Source: Pedobacter riviphilus
GTDB lineage: Bacteria; Bacteroidota; Bacteroidia; Sphingobacteriales; Sphingobacteriaceae
DNA: 64,000 nucleotides
NCBI RefSeq assembly: GCF_014692875.1
Contig: NZ_CP061171.1
Span: forward strand, 3,906,001 to 3,970,000
Reading direction: 5' to 3'
In this document: in pieces, positions 16,851 through 26,163 of the stretch
How the letters are laid out: the number at the start of each line of letters is the position of its first letter
How positions within the stretch are numbered: the stretch's first letter is position 1
Program-made: the position numbers and the translations under genes
The notes under the pieces: generated by a model
The model's input: the letters and a program-made list of their open reading frames with translations, nothing else
What the model was told of the DNA's origin: nothing
Database searches by the model: none

Positions 16851-17781
16851 TTATTGATATCTCTTTCTTAATAAATTCATCATATAAACATTTATTGCCC
16901 ATTGATCGGCAAGGGGCTGGCGCGTATAAGGCAGGGTAGGCATATAATCAGCTGGACCAAATTCGGTAAGAATGGTCATACGTTCGCCGTTTTTCTTTTT
17001 GCGTGCTATAATTTTATCCCACCAGCCCAGGTGTGCTTCTACCACTTTCGCCCATTCTGGAGCCCGTGGATCGTTTACCTGTGGCCCTTCGGGGTGCCCA
17101 ACGCGCGAGTGAATATGTTCTGCCTTCTCTAAAATAAAATCGATCGTTTGCTTCTGATCAGACAATAAACTTTCATGCACATTACACCAATGTGAAATAT
17201 CTAAAGTAAATTTTAATTCAGGATTTTTCTCCGCAAAATTTTTGGCAACATGCGCTGCAAACATCATACGGCTACGGTGTGTTTCGTGATAAATCGGTAT
17301 GCCCGACGATTTGCTCTTGGCCGTTGCGTAATCGATAATCTGTTTATTCTCTTCGTAAGTGAAATAATCTTTTCCAGAATGGCAATTGATGTAAATGGGT
17401 TTTTGATAAGTATTGGCACAAATAGCATCTAAACTTTTTTTGAAAGAAGCTAAGTGCTCAGTTATGTTCGACTGCGATCCGGCGCATAAAAACCCAATTT
17501 CTAGTTTATATTTCTTAACCGCATCAAAAAGCTCTTTTATGGCTTTATCTTCACCTGGCCACCATACTTCAATACCTTCATACCCTTCTTTTTTGCTGCT
17601 GCACAAAATTCATCTCTTGCACCTCCAAAACCCCAATCGGTTTGCATAAATAATAATTCGTATCCTGCTTTAGCTTTTATATCCTTAACGGGATAGCGTT
17701 GATATTTTGTATTGGAGCTAACATGGAAGCCGCCGTTACGACCGCTGTATTTTGTAAGAATTTTCTTCTTGTTTGGTTCAT
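16851..17781 (-). pseudogene. Sugar phosphate isomerase/epimerase (TIM barrel), broken by two -1 frameshifts
   Basis: The open frame at 16851-17606 begins at a TTG in mid-protein. Upstream DNA still encodes the missing N-terminus in two other frames. The ATG at 17781 gives MNQTRRKFLQNTAVV, a Tat-type signal. The frame then shifts near 17695 into YPVKDIKAKAGYELL...QTDWGFGGARDEF, and shifts again at the A-run near 17590 into GYEGIEVWWPGEDK. Each break equals loss of one base. The intact protein would be ~310 residues, with xylose-isomerase-like TIM barrel features (NCHSGKDYF, YHETHRSR, TLDISHWCNVHE, TEFGP). It lies between DUF1501 and the cytochrome/LRR gene. Sequencing error is an alternative to true inactivation. 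Confidence 0.82.
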
Positions 17782-17860
17782 TGGTTCACTTGTCATTAGT
17801 TGATTGGTTCATAGTTCACATCCAATTGCTTATTGAACTTTGACTATTGGTAATTCTTCT
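17782..17860. repeat. Degenerate TTGGTTCAYTGGTTCA tract
   Basis: Repeated words such as TTTGGTTCA, TTGGTTCACTT, ATTGGTTCATAGTTCAC and CAATTGC fill the space between the DUF1501 gene and the isomerase start. This is the intergenic degenerate-repeat style seen elsewhere in the window. Confidence 0.6.
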
Positions 17861-17872
17861 ATTGTTATCGCT

Positions 17873-19381
17873 TTAAGCCACAATCTCTGATATCACCTTA
17901 CCTGCCACATCAGTTAACCTAAACGGCCGCCCTTGAAAAGGATAGGTAAATTGTTCATGATCAAAGCCCAACTGGTTTAAAATAGTGGCTTGAATATCGA
18001 AAGCATCAACTTTTCCACTCGCAGCACTGTATCCAATTTCGTCTGTTTCGCCGTGTGTGAATCCTTTTTTCACACCTCCACCAGCCATCCATATGGTAAA
18101 TGCTTCTGTATGATGATCTCTGCCTTTAAATGGATTCTGAATACCATTTCTGTTTTCCATCATGGGAGTACGTCCGAATTCGCCACCCCAAACCACCAGG
18201 GTTTCTTCTAATAAACCGCGTTGTTTTAAATCGAGTAATAAAGCTGTAATTGGTCTGTCAATGGCCCTGCATTTATTCTTCAATCCAATGTTAAGTGAAT
18301 TGTTTGGATTATCACCGTGCGCATCCCATCCCCAATCGAATAATTGAATATAACGTACACCTTTTTCAACCAGTTTTCTTGCAAGCAGTACGTTATTGGC
18401 AAAACAGGCTTTACCGGGTTGTGTGCCATACATTTCATGAATGTAGGCAGGTTCATCATTAATATTCATCACTTCTGGTGCCGATATCTGCATGCGGTAG
18501 GCCATTTCATATTGGGCTATCCGCGATAAAATCTCAGGATCGTTATACTCTTGATATTGTTGCTCGTTGGCCTTATTAATGGCTTCGATAGACGCTTTTC
18601 TTAAATCCCTGTTCATCCCATCCGGATCTTTTATAAACAGCACCGGGTCTCCCTCACTTCTACATTGTACACCTTGATAAACAGATGGTAAGAAACCACT
18701 CCCCCAAACACTTTTTCCTGCATCGGGGAAACTACCTCCACTGGTCAATACTACATATCCCGGTAAATTCTGGTTTTCTGATCCCAAACCATAGGTTACC
18801 CAACTTCCCATACTCGGTCTGCCCAAACGCGGTGAACCTGTATGCACCAACAACTGTGCAGGAGCATGGTTAAATTGATCTGTTTTTACAGCTTTCAAAA
18901 AGCTTACCTCATCTACCATGGTTGAAAAATGGGGTAAATTATCACTCACCAAGGCGCCTGATTGTCCATATTTAGCGAAATTGGCCTGTGGACCCAGCAT
19001 TTTAGGTACTCCTGTTATAAAAGCAAATTTTTTCCCAGCGAGCAACGATGGAGGGCAATCCTGACCGTCCATTTTCATTAACTCCGGTTTAAAATCAAAC
19101 AATTCTAATTGAGATGGAGCACCTGCCATGTGCAGATAAATTACGCTTCGGGCCTTACCCACAAGTGGTGGCGATTTTGGTAGTAATGGATGTGCAGGAT
19201 CATAAGCGATTTTGGTTTGTGGACTTGAAAAAAGATTACAGCTACCCAGTAACGAACCCATTGCCAAAGCACCCAAACCCATCGCACTTTCTTTTAAAAA
19301 ATGACGTCGTGAGTGCAGGCGTGCATTTGCTTCGTGTGCCTCTTTAATCAACCGATGTGCATTTAATTCGTCTCTCGTCAT
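17873..19381 (-). CDS. DUF1501 domain protein with Tat signal
   Basis: 502 residues. The N-terminus carries a twin-arginine motif SRRHFLKESAMG (Arg25-Arg26) and a lipobox-like LLGSC (Cys48), so it is a probable Tat-exported lipoprotein. The rest is the DUF1501 alkaline-phosphatase-like fold, with HMAGAPSQLELFDFKPEL, HTGSPRLGRPSMGSW, WGGEFGRTPM and GRDHHTEAFTIWMAGGG. DUF1501 proteins almost always pair with DUF1553/DUF1549 cytochrome proteins, as here: the partner ends 12 bp upstream. The biochemical activity is not established. The metal-binding and sulfatase-like fold suggests a periplasmic hydrolase acting on carbohydrates. Confidence 0.9.
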   Translation of the reverse strand: MTRDELNAHRLIKEAHEANARLHSRRHFLKESAMGLGALAMGSLLGSCNLFSSPQTKIAYDPAHPLLPKSPPLVGKARSVIYLHMAGAPSQLELFDFKPELMKMDGQDCPPSLLAGKKFAFITGVPKMLGPQANFAKYGQSGALVSDNLPHFSTMVDEVSFLKAVKTDQFNHAPAQLLVHTGSPRLGRPSMGSWVTYGLGSENQNLPGYVVLTSGGSFPDAGKSVWGSGFLPSVYQGVQCRSEGDPVLFIKDPDGMNRDLRKASIEAINKANEQQYQEYNDPEILSRIAQYEMAYRMQISAPEVMNINDEPAYIHEMYGTQPGKACFANNVLLARKLVEKGVRYIQLFDWGWDAHGDNPNNSLNIGLKNKCRAIDRPITALLLDLKQRGLLEETLVVWGGEFGRTPMMENRNGIQNPFKGRDHHTEAFTIWMAGGGVKKGFTHGETDEIGYSAASGKVDAFDIQATILNQLGFDHEQFTYPFQGRPFRLTDVAGKVISEIVA

Positions 19382-19393
19382 AACCTGATCAGA

Positions 19394-22132
19394 TTAATTT
19401 TTAGTAACTACTTCATCCAGATTAAGCATGGCATTGGCCACTAACACCATTGCTGCCTCTTCTGGCTTATATTTCTTCTGTTTATCGCCCATAAATGCTG
19501 ATACACTTGCCGAATTTTTTCTAAACTCATCAAAAGCCTTGACATACAGATCTTCGAATACTTTTAATCTGTTTTGAGGGATCGTTTTGTATAAGATCAA
19601 TTCATAACCCTTTGCTATTTTCGATTTGCTGTTATTTCCACCTATTTTATCCATACGTACCGCCAGTTTTCTGGCTAAATCGATATAAACACTATCATTT
19701 AAGGTTACCAGGGCCTGCAAAGGAGTATTAGTTCGGATACGGCGCGGACTACAAACCACCCGCGATGCTCCATCGAAAGCAATAGCTGATGGATATGGCG
19801 CTGTTCTTTTCCAATAGGTATAAATTCCCCTACGGTATTGTTCTTCTCCACTACTTAGCACCCACTTGGCTCCATTATAAGGTGAGAACCAAATCCCTTC
19901 GGGCTGCCAAGGCATTACCGGTGGTCCGTACATTTTACTACTTAATACACCACAAACTGCAAGACTCTGATCTCTTATTTGTTCTGCGCTTAATCTAACC
20001 CGCGAGCCCCTGGCGTAAAACTTATTAAACAGATCTTTTTCTTTCAGTTCTTCTGTTACCTTACTGTCTTGCCTGTAAGTAGCCATCATTACCAGTTCCT
20101 TTAACATTTTTTTAACGCTCCAGTTATATTTGTACATAAACTGATAAGCCATAAAATCTAAAAGTTCCTGGTGGGTAGGCGCCATTCCCTGGGTTCCCAT
20201 GTCTTCTAAAGTTTCTACCAATCCTGCTCCGTACAATTGTTCCCATAGTCTGTTTACCATTGTTCTCGATACGAGCGGGTTTCTTTTATCAGTAAGCCAC
20301 ATGGCTAAACCCATCCTGTTATCAGGTGCATTTTTAGGCATGGCAAAAGCTAAAGAATTAGGTACACCAACTTTAACTTCTTTGCCCTTCGAAGTCCACG
20401 CACCACGCTCAAACACATAGTTTTTGCGCTGCATGCTCAATGGGTTTTCGATCATAATCGGCGTTGTTGGCACCTTTGCGTTCATTAAATCAGTAAATCT
20501 TTTTTTATTGGCCAAATATTCTGGTTTGCCTTTTCCAGGAAACTGTTTGGTAAAATAAAACCAATCGAAGTACACCATAAATTCGTCAGGATTTTTGACC
20601 GAGGGGTTGGTATATTTTAAATACACATCTTTTAAGCCACTTTGTTTAGGGAAATCGATCTCTAGGTTTTGATAACCCTGTGTTTGAGCAAGTTTCCATG
20701 ATTTGATTATGGGTCCGTTTGGCGAACCTAGATGTAAACTCATTGTACCATTTGGCTGGCTGCAGTTATAACGCATAATCAATTGATCTACATTTTCGAG
20801 GCTTACAGATTTTAACCTTGCAGATGAGCTATTTTTAAAATACAGCGCAATGTTATTGTTGCCAATTACCGAATTAACCAGCTCATCAGCCGTGGTAGAG
20901 TTTATTGTAGGCTCACCAGTTTTTAAAAACAAGCTCACCTGATCGGCTCTTTCTTTACCCGCAACAGTTTTAACCCAGCTGGTTAAATGATTAAGCTCGT
21001 TTGTAAGGCTATCGTTAAAATCTTTAAATAATGGGTATTCTGCGGAAACATCTTCATCCCTCGTATTGTTAAAATACGACATGAATTTATAATATTCATC
21101 ATGTTTAAAGGGATCGTATGGATGACTGTGGCACTGTACGCAAGAAAAAGTTGTACTCATTAGCCCTTCCCAGGTGGCATTTACACGATCTAAAACCGCC
21201 GCCGTTCTAAACTCTTCATTGTTGGTACCACCCTCATCGTTGGTTGGCGTATTCCTGCTAAAAGCGGTGGCAATATATTGGGCATCGGTTGGATTGGGAA
21301 ATAAATCTCCGGCAATCTGATCGGTAATAAATCGATCATATGGCATATCATGGTTAAAGGCCTTAATCACCCAGTCGCGATAGCTCCAGATATTTCGGTT
21401 AGGATCACTTTCGTAACCTTTAGTATCAGCATAACGTGCTATATCCAGCCACATCGATGCCCAGCGCTCGCCAAATTTAGGCGAAGCCAGCAAGCTATCA
21501 ACCAACACATTGTAGGCTGCCTGTTCATCTTTATTGTTCAAATAAAATTTGGCCAGTTTATCTGATGGGTAAGTACCGATCAAATCTAAACTTACTCTCC
21601 TCAACAGGGTAGCCTTATCGGCAGTTTTAGAGGGCTCAAGTTTATTTTCTTCAAGCTTTGCAAAAATAAATTTATCCAGATCGTTGCGCACCCAATTATT
21701 ATCTACATCTGGCAATTCAGTCGGTTTTACACTAACATAAGCCCAGTGGTTACCCCATTTTGCACCTTGTTTTATCCAACTGCTAAGAATATCAATTTCA
21801 TCATTATTTAAAGCGGGGTGCTTATAAGGCATTCTTTCTTCAGGATCGTTAGATTTTAGGCGTTTAATAAACTCGCTATCCTCCGGATTACCAGGAATGA
21901 TGGCTGGTTTACCACTTTTGGTTTTAGCTAAGGCTTCTTCTCTGAATAATACACTAAAGCCACCTTGTTGCTTAACACCGCCATGGCATGAAATGCATTT
22001 TTTATTTAAAATGGGTTTAACCTGTGCGTTAAAATCAATCTGTTTCTCCGAAGAAAAAAGTGAAAAGGCAATTAAGGCGATTGCCACCAGCACAAAGCCA
22101 GAGGCAAATAGTATTTTCTTGTTCAATAACAT
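19394..22132 (-). CDS. PSCyt1/DUF1549/DUF1553 cytochrome-type protein
   Basis: 912 residues. A signal anchor (residues ~8-26) precedes a PSCyt1 heme site CISCHGG (Cys46-His50). The DUF1549 region follows, with NDLDKFIFAKLEENKLEPS and FSRNTPTNDEGGTNNEEFR and a second CVQCH motif (CVQCHSHPYDPFKHDEYY). A linker region resembling a carbohydrate-binding beta-sandwich (~430-540) comes next, then the C-terminal DUF1553 (NPLVSRTMVNRLWEQLYGAG). This architecture is abundant in Planctomycetes and present in Bacteroidota, often in glycan-degradation loci. It is the first gene of a four-gene minus-strand operon divergent from an AraC regulator. Confidence 0.9.
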   Translation of the reverse strand: MLLNKKILFASGFVLVAIALIAFSLFSSEKQIDFNAQVKPILNKKCISCHGGVKQQGGFSVLFREEALAKTKSGKPAIIPGNPEDSEFIKRLKSNDPEERMPYKHPALNNDEIDILSSWIKQGAKWGNHWAYVSVKPTELPDVDNNWVRNDLDKFIFAKLEENKLEPSKTADKATLLRRVSLDLIGTYPSDKLAKFYLNNKDEQAAYNVLVDSLLASPKFGERWASMWLDIARYADTKGYESDPNRNIWSYRDWVIKAFNHDMPYDRFITDQIAGDLFPNPTDAQYIATAFSRNTPTNDEGGTNNEEFRTAAVLDRVNATWEGLMSTTFSCVQCHSHPYDPFKHDEYYKFMSYFNNTRDEDVSAEYPLFKDFNDSLTNELNHLTSWVKTVAGKERADQVSLFLKTGEPTINSTTADELVNSVIGNNNIALYFKNSSSARLKSVSLENVDQLIMRYNCSQPNGTMSLHLGSPNGPIIKSWKLAQTQGYQNLEIDFPKQSGLKDVYLKYTNPSVKNPDEFMVYFDWFYFTKQFPGKGKPEYLANKKRFTDLMNAKVPTTPIMIENPLSMQRKNYVFERGAWTSKGKEVKVGVPNSLAFAMPKNAPDNRMGLAMWLTDKRNPLVSRTMVNRLWEQLYGAGLVETLEDMGTQGMAPTHQELLDFMAYQFMYKYNWSVKKMLKELVMMATYRQDSKVTEELKEKDLFNKFYARGSRVRLSAEQIRDQSLAVCGVLSSKMYGPPVMPWQPEGIWFSPYNGAKWVLSSGEEQYRRGIYTYWKRTAPYPSAIAFDGASRVVCSPRRIRTNTPLQALVTLNDSVYIDLARKLAVRMDKIGGNNSKSKIAKGYELILYKTIPQNRLKVFEDLYVKAFDEFRKNSASVSAFMGDKQKKYKPEEAAMVLVANAMLNLDEVVTKN

Positions 22133-22215
22133 TTGGTTAAAAATAAACTTATGCTAATTTTTAGCGGTTTTGTATTTATATACAAAGTTAAATTAAGCTA
22201 AACATTAAACAACGG

Positions 22216-22225
22216 AACGATCGTT
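22216..22225. promoter_or_regulatory. Perfect 10-bp palindrome AACGATCGTT, possible operator
   Basis: It lies in the 177-bp space between the divergent DUF1553 operon and the araC-type gene, 84 bp from the first and 85 bp from the second. A regulator site here is plausible, but nothing else supports it. Confidence 0.3.
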
Positions 22226-22309
22226 AGACTAAATCGCTAAATTGTTGTTGCACTTAACCAAAGATCAAAAAAAATATAAAACATAAAAATGTATTAACTT
22301 GCTCAAAAA

Positions 22310-23227
22310 ATGGATTATATTACTTTTTTTTATGAATTAAACATGGAGAAACGCCAGATTAAACCAAAAAATAGTTTTGATTTACTAAAATCCATCATTA
22401 TTCCAAAAAATGTACTTCTAAAACAATGCATGGGGAATGGAATCATAAGCAACATATTCATTACCGACATTGGCTATTACCGTAAAGCACTGAACCACTA
22501 TATACAAAGAAACAATGGTGCCGAACAGCATATTTTGATTTATTGTGTAGAGGGAATGGGAACTGTAGAATTTCAGGGTAGTGTATACCATATCGAGGCC
22601 GGAAACTTCATCATCATCCCTAGAAAAATGCCACATACTTACCAAGCAAACTCCAGTTTACCATGGACTATTTATTGGTTCCATTTTTTAGGGAGCGGTG
22701 CCGACCAACTTATAGCGTCGTTACAGCACTATAAGGCTTATGCAGGTTTTAGTGAAGAACGAAACATGATGTTTGATACTATTTACAACCGATTGGAAAG
22801 AGGCTTTAGTAGAGAAAATCTAATCTACGCCAATTTATGTTTTCACCATTATATTGCTGAAATTGTTTATACCGATAAACTTCTCAATAATGATAAAATT
22901 AAGGAACCTGATAAAGTGGAGGAGGTTATAGATTTTATGCGGAGCAACATCGAAAAGACACTCAGTTTAAAAGAAATGGCTTTAGCCGCTTATCTTTCTC
23001 CGTCTTATTTATCGGCCATTTTTAAAAAGAAAACCGGAACCTCTCCTATCGATTACTTTAACCAGCTTAAAATTCAGAGAACCACCCAGTATTTACTTTT
23101 TACCAATTTAAGGATCAACGAAATTGCACTAAAAATCGGCATTAACGATCCTTATTATTTTAGCAGGCTCTTTTCAAGCATCATGGGCATTTCGCCAAAA
23201 CAATATCGCGATAATAGGTTTAATTAG
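22310..23227 (+). CDS. AraC family transcriptional regulator
   Basis: 305 residues. The N-terminal cupin sensor domain (about 40-180) has HILIYCVEGMGTVEFQG and GNFIIIPRKMPHTY. The C-terminal double helix-turn-helix (about 205-303) has SLKEMALAAYLSPSYLSAIF and RINEIALKIGINDPYYFSRL, closing with MGISPKQYRDNRF. An internal ATG at 22343 (MEKRQIKPKN) is an alternative start. It is divergent from the DUF1553/DUF1501 operon and probably controls it in response to a sugar ligand; that link is inferred from position only. Confidence 0.9.
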   Translation: MDYITFFYELNMEKRQIKPKNSFDLLKSIIIPKNVLLKQCMGNGIISNIFITDIGYYRKALNHYIQRNNGAEQHILIYCVEGMGTVEFQGSVYHIEAGNFIIIPRKMPHTYQANSSLPWTIYWFHFLGSGADQLIASLQHYKAYAGFSEERNMMFDTIYNRLERGFSRENLIYANLCFHHYIAEIVYTDKLLNNDKIKEPDKVEEVIDFMRSNIEKTLSLKEMALAAYLSPSYLSAIFKKKTGTSPIDYFNQLKIQRTTQYLLFTNLRINEIALKIGINDPYYFSRLFSSIMGISPKQYRDNRFN

Positions 23228-23330
23228 ATGGCGTGGAGTGCTGGCAGGAAGTAATATTTGCCAGAATTTTCGTGTTATATTTATTGCTAAAACATCCTTA
23301 CCGTGTCAGATAGCAATATCTGACACCAAA

Positions 23331-25148
23331 TTAATCCAAAGTTAAACCGATTTCCTTCAATAAGATTGCGGCATTAAAAGTTTTACATGGGCCTAATTTT
23401 AGTAAATAATCAAACTTCATCTCACCTGCAGTAATCTGGATATCGAAATGGAAATTACGAACGGTTTCAGAGTGATCGATAATCAGATCTGCCAGTTGTA
23501 AATCGTGTGTAGCAAAAAGTGCAGGTGTTTTTTCGGCAATCAGCTTTTGTATAAAAACCTTTGAGCCCAAATATTTATCCCGACTGTTTGTACCGCGCAG
23601 CATTTCGTCAATCAGTACAAAAGTATCTTTGTCTTTAACCACATTATCTAAGATCATTTTTAGCCGGTTTAGCTCGGCTTTAAAAGTAGAGGTACTTTCG
23701 TTCAGCGAATCTTTGATCCGCATATAGGTATTAATCGAAAAAACAGATAATTGCATGGTTTCTGCACAAACAGGTGCACCAGCATAAGCCAGTACCATGT
23801 TAATTCCCAAAGTACGCAGGAAGGTACTTTTACCTGCCATGTTAGAGCCCGTTACAATATCTACAGTTGGTTTTGCTTCTAAATGAAAATCATTGCTTAC
23901 CCTTAAGTTCTCGTTTATGAGTGGATGGCCAATTTGTATACCTGACAATGAAAACCCATCTGATAATACCGGGAAAACCCAATCTGGTTGATTGTAGGCT
24001 GTTGTAGCCAATGAGATCAGTTCTTCAAAATCACCCAGATGATCGAGAGCAGAAATTACATCCTTCGATGAAGATTTATACCAGATATCGAGGTTGATAC
24101 AACATTTTAAATCCCAAAGCAAAAGGGCATTTAATACTCCACCCACAATGATATTCAATCGGGCATCAAAATTTTCGATAATCTTAGTAAGACCTTTAAT
24201 TTCTTTGCTTACCGGGATTTTCGAATCGAGCAAATCTAACGTATAGCTACTTTTCCAGTTTTGATTTTCTGTCCATAAAATAGCGCTGGCATAGCCGTTA
24301 AGCAGGTTAGAACTTCCACCAAAGCTATAAAATACCTTGTTGATTTTTGAGCCCAATAATACATTCCATCCGATATGGATAACAACCAAAAGTGCCAATA
24401 CTTTCCAAAAAGCACCACTAATAAGCAGCGCTGCTAAAATTAAAACAATAGAAACATAAGGCACCATTTTAACGTAAAACCTTAAAAAACTGCCCTTTAC
24501 AAATTCCAATTGTGCACCCAGCTGGTGTTTAAGCTGTATTTTAATCTGCTCTATTTTATCGGGATCATAACCGTGCAAATTGGCTCTAAAGCTATAAGTC
24601 TCTGCTATCTTATCTCTTATTTCTTTTATGGCTTCCTGGCGGCGTAATATCTTTTCTCTAGTGGATTTTTCTGCAAAATTTTTAGCCAGGAGTTTATTCC
24701 CACTTTTAGTACTACAACGGTTAATTAAGGCAAACAACGATGAGGCACCAAAAATATCAAGATCGGAAGTATAAGGATGCAGTTCAGATTCGAAAGCTTT
24801 ACCATGGTCGTATCCGTTAGCTGCACCATTTAAAATATTCCATTCGTTCTGATAAATCCATAAAAGTTGTTTTTTATAATCGATTTCACGATCGAGCTGG
24901 CTTTGTCTGCGAACGACAAAGGCGAAGGCAATAACCGGCAGTAATAAACAAATCTGGATTAATGTACGCAGGCTGTCATCTGCTGAGCGCAACAACAAAA
25001 CAAAAAATAAAATTTCGGTCAGGAACAAGCCTATCCTAATGAGCGAAAGTTGATCGATTATTTTTTTGGTTTTCGCTATATCAGCAGTAACCTGCTTAAT
25101 TTTTTGGTCGTAATCAGGTATTATCTCTGTTTTTTGTTTTAACCTCAT
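23331..25148 (-). CDS. Membrane-anchored MutS-family ATPase
   Basis: 605 residues. Two pairs of hydrophobic helices (about 37-55 and 62-78, then 230-246 and 248-266) precede a MutS domain V ATPase. That domain has Walker A GSNMAGKST (434-442), Walker B TFVLIDEMLRGTNS and ALFATHDLQLADL. The mismatch-recognition and connector domains of true MutS are missing, so it should not be named mutS. Proteins of this form are common in Bacteroidota and their role is unknown. The ATPase/lever part resembles MutS2/MutS-like proteins. It stands alone on the minus strand. Confidence 0.85.
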   Translation of the reverse strand: MRLKQKTEIIPDYDQKIKQVTADIAKTKKIIDQLSLIRIGLFLTEILFFVLLLRSADDSLRTLIQICLLLPVIAFAFVVRRQSQLDREIDYKKQLLWIYQNEWNILNGAANGYDHGKAFESELHPYTSDLDIFGASSLFALINRCSTKSGNKLLAKNFAEKSTREKILRRQEAIKEIRDKIAETYSFRANLHGYDPDKIEQIKIQLKHQLGAQLEFVKGSFLRFYVKMVPYVSIVLILAALLISGAFWKVLALLVVIHIGWNVLLGSKINKVFYSFGGSSNLLNGYASAILWTENQNWKSSYTLDLLDSKIPVSKEIKGLTKIIENFDARLNIIVGGVLNALLLWDLKCCINLDIWYKSSSKDVISALDHLGDFEELISLATTAYNQPDWVFPVLSDGFSLSGIQIGHPLINENLRVSNDFHLEAKPTVDIVTGSNMAGKSTFLRTLGINMVLAYAGAPVCAETMQLSVFSINTYMRIKDSLNESTSTFKAELNRLKMILDNVVKDKDTFVLIDEMLRGTNSRDKYLGSKVFIQKLIAEKTPALFATHDLQLADLIIDHSETVRNFHFDIQITAGEMKFDYLLKLGPCKTFNAAILLKEIGLTLD

Positions 25149-25305
25149 CTCTCTTAAATGTGTAATATCCTCAAAGGTATCAGAACCAGCAAATAAATTG
25201 TTTTTAAATTTCTTTTTTTAAGAAAAGTATGCACATCCACAAAAAATCATCCGCCAAAAACACATTAAATGGAAGGCATTCATTGCACAATATATATGGA
25301 TAATT

Positions 25306-25354
25306 ATCGGACTTTCATCGGACTTTCATCGGACTTTCATCGGAGTTCAATCGG
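25306..25354. repeat. 11-bp direct repeats (ATCGGACTTTC), about 4.5 copies
   Basis: ATCGG recurs at 25306, 25317, 25328, 25339 and 25350 with exact 11-bp spacing. The first three units are identical and the fourth reads ATCGGAGTTCA. It lies 92 bp upstream of the DUF6266 gene. The 11-bp period is close to one helical turn. Confidence 0.9.
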
Positions 25355-25445
25355 AATAATTAGGTATTGATCAGTTAAAAACCTGTGTTTATTTTGTTTA
25401 TGATTAATTTTTTAAATAAATTAGATCAACACAATATCTATCGTT

Positions 25446-26078
25446 ATGGCAAGATTAAAAGATGGTGCATTAGGAGGTTTTTCTGGAAAAGTTGGATCTG
25501 TAATTGGTTACAGCTACAGGAATAAAGATTATATCAGGAGTATACCTGTTCCATCTAAAAAGCCGCCTACATTAAAACAATTGGCCAGTAGAGCCCGGTT
25601 TAAATTCTTTAACGAGTGGAGAAATCCATTATCTGGTTTTTTTAACGTCACGTTTAAAAATCAAACCAATACACATTCGGCCCAAAATGCCGCGCATCAA
25701 TTAAATAAGGACATTATAACCGGAGAATATCCAGACTTTATAATCGATTATACTAAAGTAATCATTAGCAAGGGTTCATTGCCACCCGTGCTTGATCTGC
25801 AAATGCAGCACGAAAATGATATGTTATATTTTACCTGGCAACCAAACCTGATTAACACAGCCATGGGTACTGATTTACTGGCCATATTGGTCTGTTACAC
25901 TAACGATATTAATCACTTTCAGGCCAGCTTAAATGCAGCAGAGCGCGGTAGCAGCAACTGCGCCTTTAAATTGGATTATACTGCACCAGGCGAAAAAATA
26001 GAAATTTACGCTACCTTTTTATCGAATAACCGCGAGAGGGCAAGCGACAGCCATTATATGGGCAGCATTGAATTTTAG
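25446..26078 (+). CDS. DUF6266 family protein
   Basis: 210 residues. The N-terminus MARLKDGALGGFSGKVG and YRNKDYIRSIPVPSKKPP are the strongly conserved signature of DUF6266, a family found mostly in Sphingobacteriaceae and related Bacteroidota. The family has no known function. The remaining sequence is predicted beta-rich with no signal peptide. The gene stands between a minus-strand MutS-like gene and rlmH and follows an 11-bp direct repeat cluster, which may be its control region. Confidence 0.85.
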   Translation: MARLKDGALGGFSGKVGSVIGYSYRNKDYIRSIPVPSKKPPTLKQLASRARFKFFNEWRNPLSGFFNVTFKNQTNTHSAQNAAHQLNKDIITGEYPDFIIDYTKVIISKGSLPPVLDLQMQHENDMLYFTWQPNLINTAMGTDLLAILVCYTNDINHFQASLNAAERGSSNCAFKLDYTAPGEKIEIYATFLSNNRERASDSHYMGSIEF

Positions 26079-26163
26079 TTTAAACTGTTTTTTCATTTGT
26101 TCTGATGAATGCCTACAATTTACCTAAGTTTGAAATCCAAACGTTAAGACAAAGGAATATTAA

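Noticed and set aside
16851..17606. Isomerase as an intact 251-residue gene starting at TTG
   Set aside because: The start is in mid-domain and the N-terminal coding sequence with a Tat signal is visible upstream in other frames.
23331..25148. Classical mismatch repair gene mutS
   Set aside because: Only the ATPase domain is shared, and membrane helices replace the DNA-recognition domains.
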